The notes below the pieces were generated by a model. It saw nothing but the letters and a program-made list of their open reading frames with translations, was not told where the DNA came from and ran no database searches. Shown one piece after another: positions 60,426-60,642 of a stretch of 60,642 nucleotides of DNA (positions are counted from its first letter, which is position 1; every line of letters starts with the position of its first letter). Where the stretch lies: assembly GCF_030409945.1 (NCBI RefSeq), contig NZ_JAUFQV010000044.1, positions 1-60,642 of the forward strand, in the 5' to 3' direction. The stretch comes from Vibrio tapetis subsp. quintayensis (GTDB lineage Bacteria; Pseudomonadota; Gammaproteobacteria; Enterobacterales; Vibrionaceae). Made by a program: the position numbers and the translations under genes.

Positions 60426-60642
60426 ATGTTCATAAGAGCCTACCTTAGAGCGTCAACTGGTGAGCAAGATGCTAATCGTGCAAAAGCTGAACTTATCCAA
60501 TTTGCAGACCAAAAAGGTGTACGAATAGCAAGTTTCTACATTGAGAACCAATCAGGTTCAAAATTAGAAAGAGCCGAGTTATCGCGCTTAATTGAGGATT
60601 CACATAAAGGAGATATATTGCTCATCGAAAAGGTGGACAGGT
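60426..60642 (+). CDS. serine resolvase/invertase, 5' part
   Basis: 72 residues visible before the window ends. FIRAYLRASTGEQDANRAKAEL contains the catalytic Ser of the resolvase family (R-x-S-T-x-x-Q), followed by GVRIASFYIENQSGSKLERAEL and GDILLIEKVDR. Likely a multimer-resolution or invertase enzyme of the plasmid. The 3' end is outside the window. Confidence 0.88.
   Translation, partial: MFIRAYLRASTGEQDANRAKAELIQFADQKGVRIASFYIENQSGSKLERAELSRLIEDSHKGDILLIEKVDR

Noticed and set aside
1..60642. tRNA, rRNA and CRISPR genes, and a replication initiator
   Set aside because: Read for these on both strands; no cloverleaf with a CCA-type end, rRNA signature, regular repeat-spacer array or Rep-like protein was recognised.

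Overview
The window reads as about 60 kb of a large conjugative plasmid from a marine-type gammaproteobacterium. The evidence is a complete F-type (MPF-F) transfer operon, a MOB-F relaxase, an F-like oriT, a leading region with a ParB-like protein and a DinI-like protein, a KfrA-like protein and a serine resolvase. No rRNA or tRNA gene, replication initiator or ParA was found, so the replicon lies outside the window. The host genus cannot be fixed from the sequence alone.

Layout. (1) 1-24962: transfer operon on the plus strand, in the order [traY-like 3' end]-long structured leader-traA-L-E-K-B-V-orf-traC-W-orf-traU-orf-trbC-traN-two membrane orfs-regulator block-traF-trbB-traH-traG-two orfs-structured RNA-traD. 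No trbI was recognised. The regulator block (13.7-15.8 kb) holds two parallel modules. Each has a tiny minus-strand membrane ORF diverging from a CI/LexA-like repressor that has lost both peptidase catalytic residues. (2) 24996-34960: small orfs, hypothetical genes and traI. Four of these genes, including traI, carry the same hairpin leader upstream. TraI is a relaxase-helicase with an extra C-terminal primase-like part. (3) 34979-35800: an RHH-like accessory protein and oriT. The nic sequence closely resembles that of F, with a hairpin beside it and TAATCACAT repeats upstream.

(4) 35.9-60.2 kb: leading region, mostly minus-strand genes: lytic transglycosylase, small leading-region proteins, ParB-like protein, DinI-like protein behind an SOS box, and KfrA-like protein. 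If nicking is as in F, the plus strand enters the recipient first and is the template for exactly these minus-strand genes. Three of the gene groups lie behind copies of one highly structured repeat: two nearly identical 0.5-kb copies and a diverged copy with compensatory stem changes. These are candidate single-strand promoters.

(5) 40.7-50.2 kb: a visibly more AT-rich island inserted in the leading region. It holds a short tyrosine recombinase, an HTH-ImmA/IrrE protease with a PIN protein, and a type I restriction-modification operon ordered hsdR-ATPase-hsdM-hsdS. The embedded gene is an ABC-type ATPase with an apparent OLD/Toprim-like C-terminus, so the island may be a compound anti-phage locus. 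(6) 53.3-58.4 kb: an rpn-type nuclease gene split at its active-site motif by a 3.4-kb recombinase-in-trio (RIT) element. The joint can be reconstructed to the base.

Together, the left half builds the pilus and moves the DNA. The middle processes oriT. The right half holds early-expressed establishment and SOS-type functions plus acquired defence and mobile DNA.
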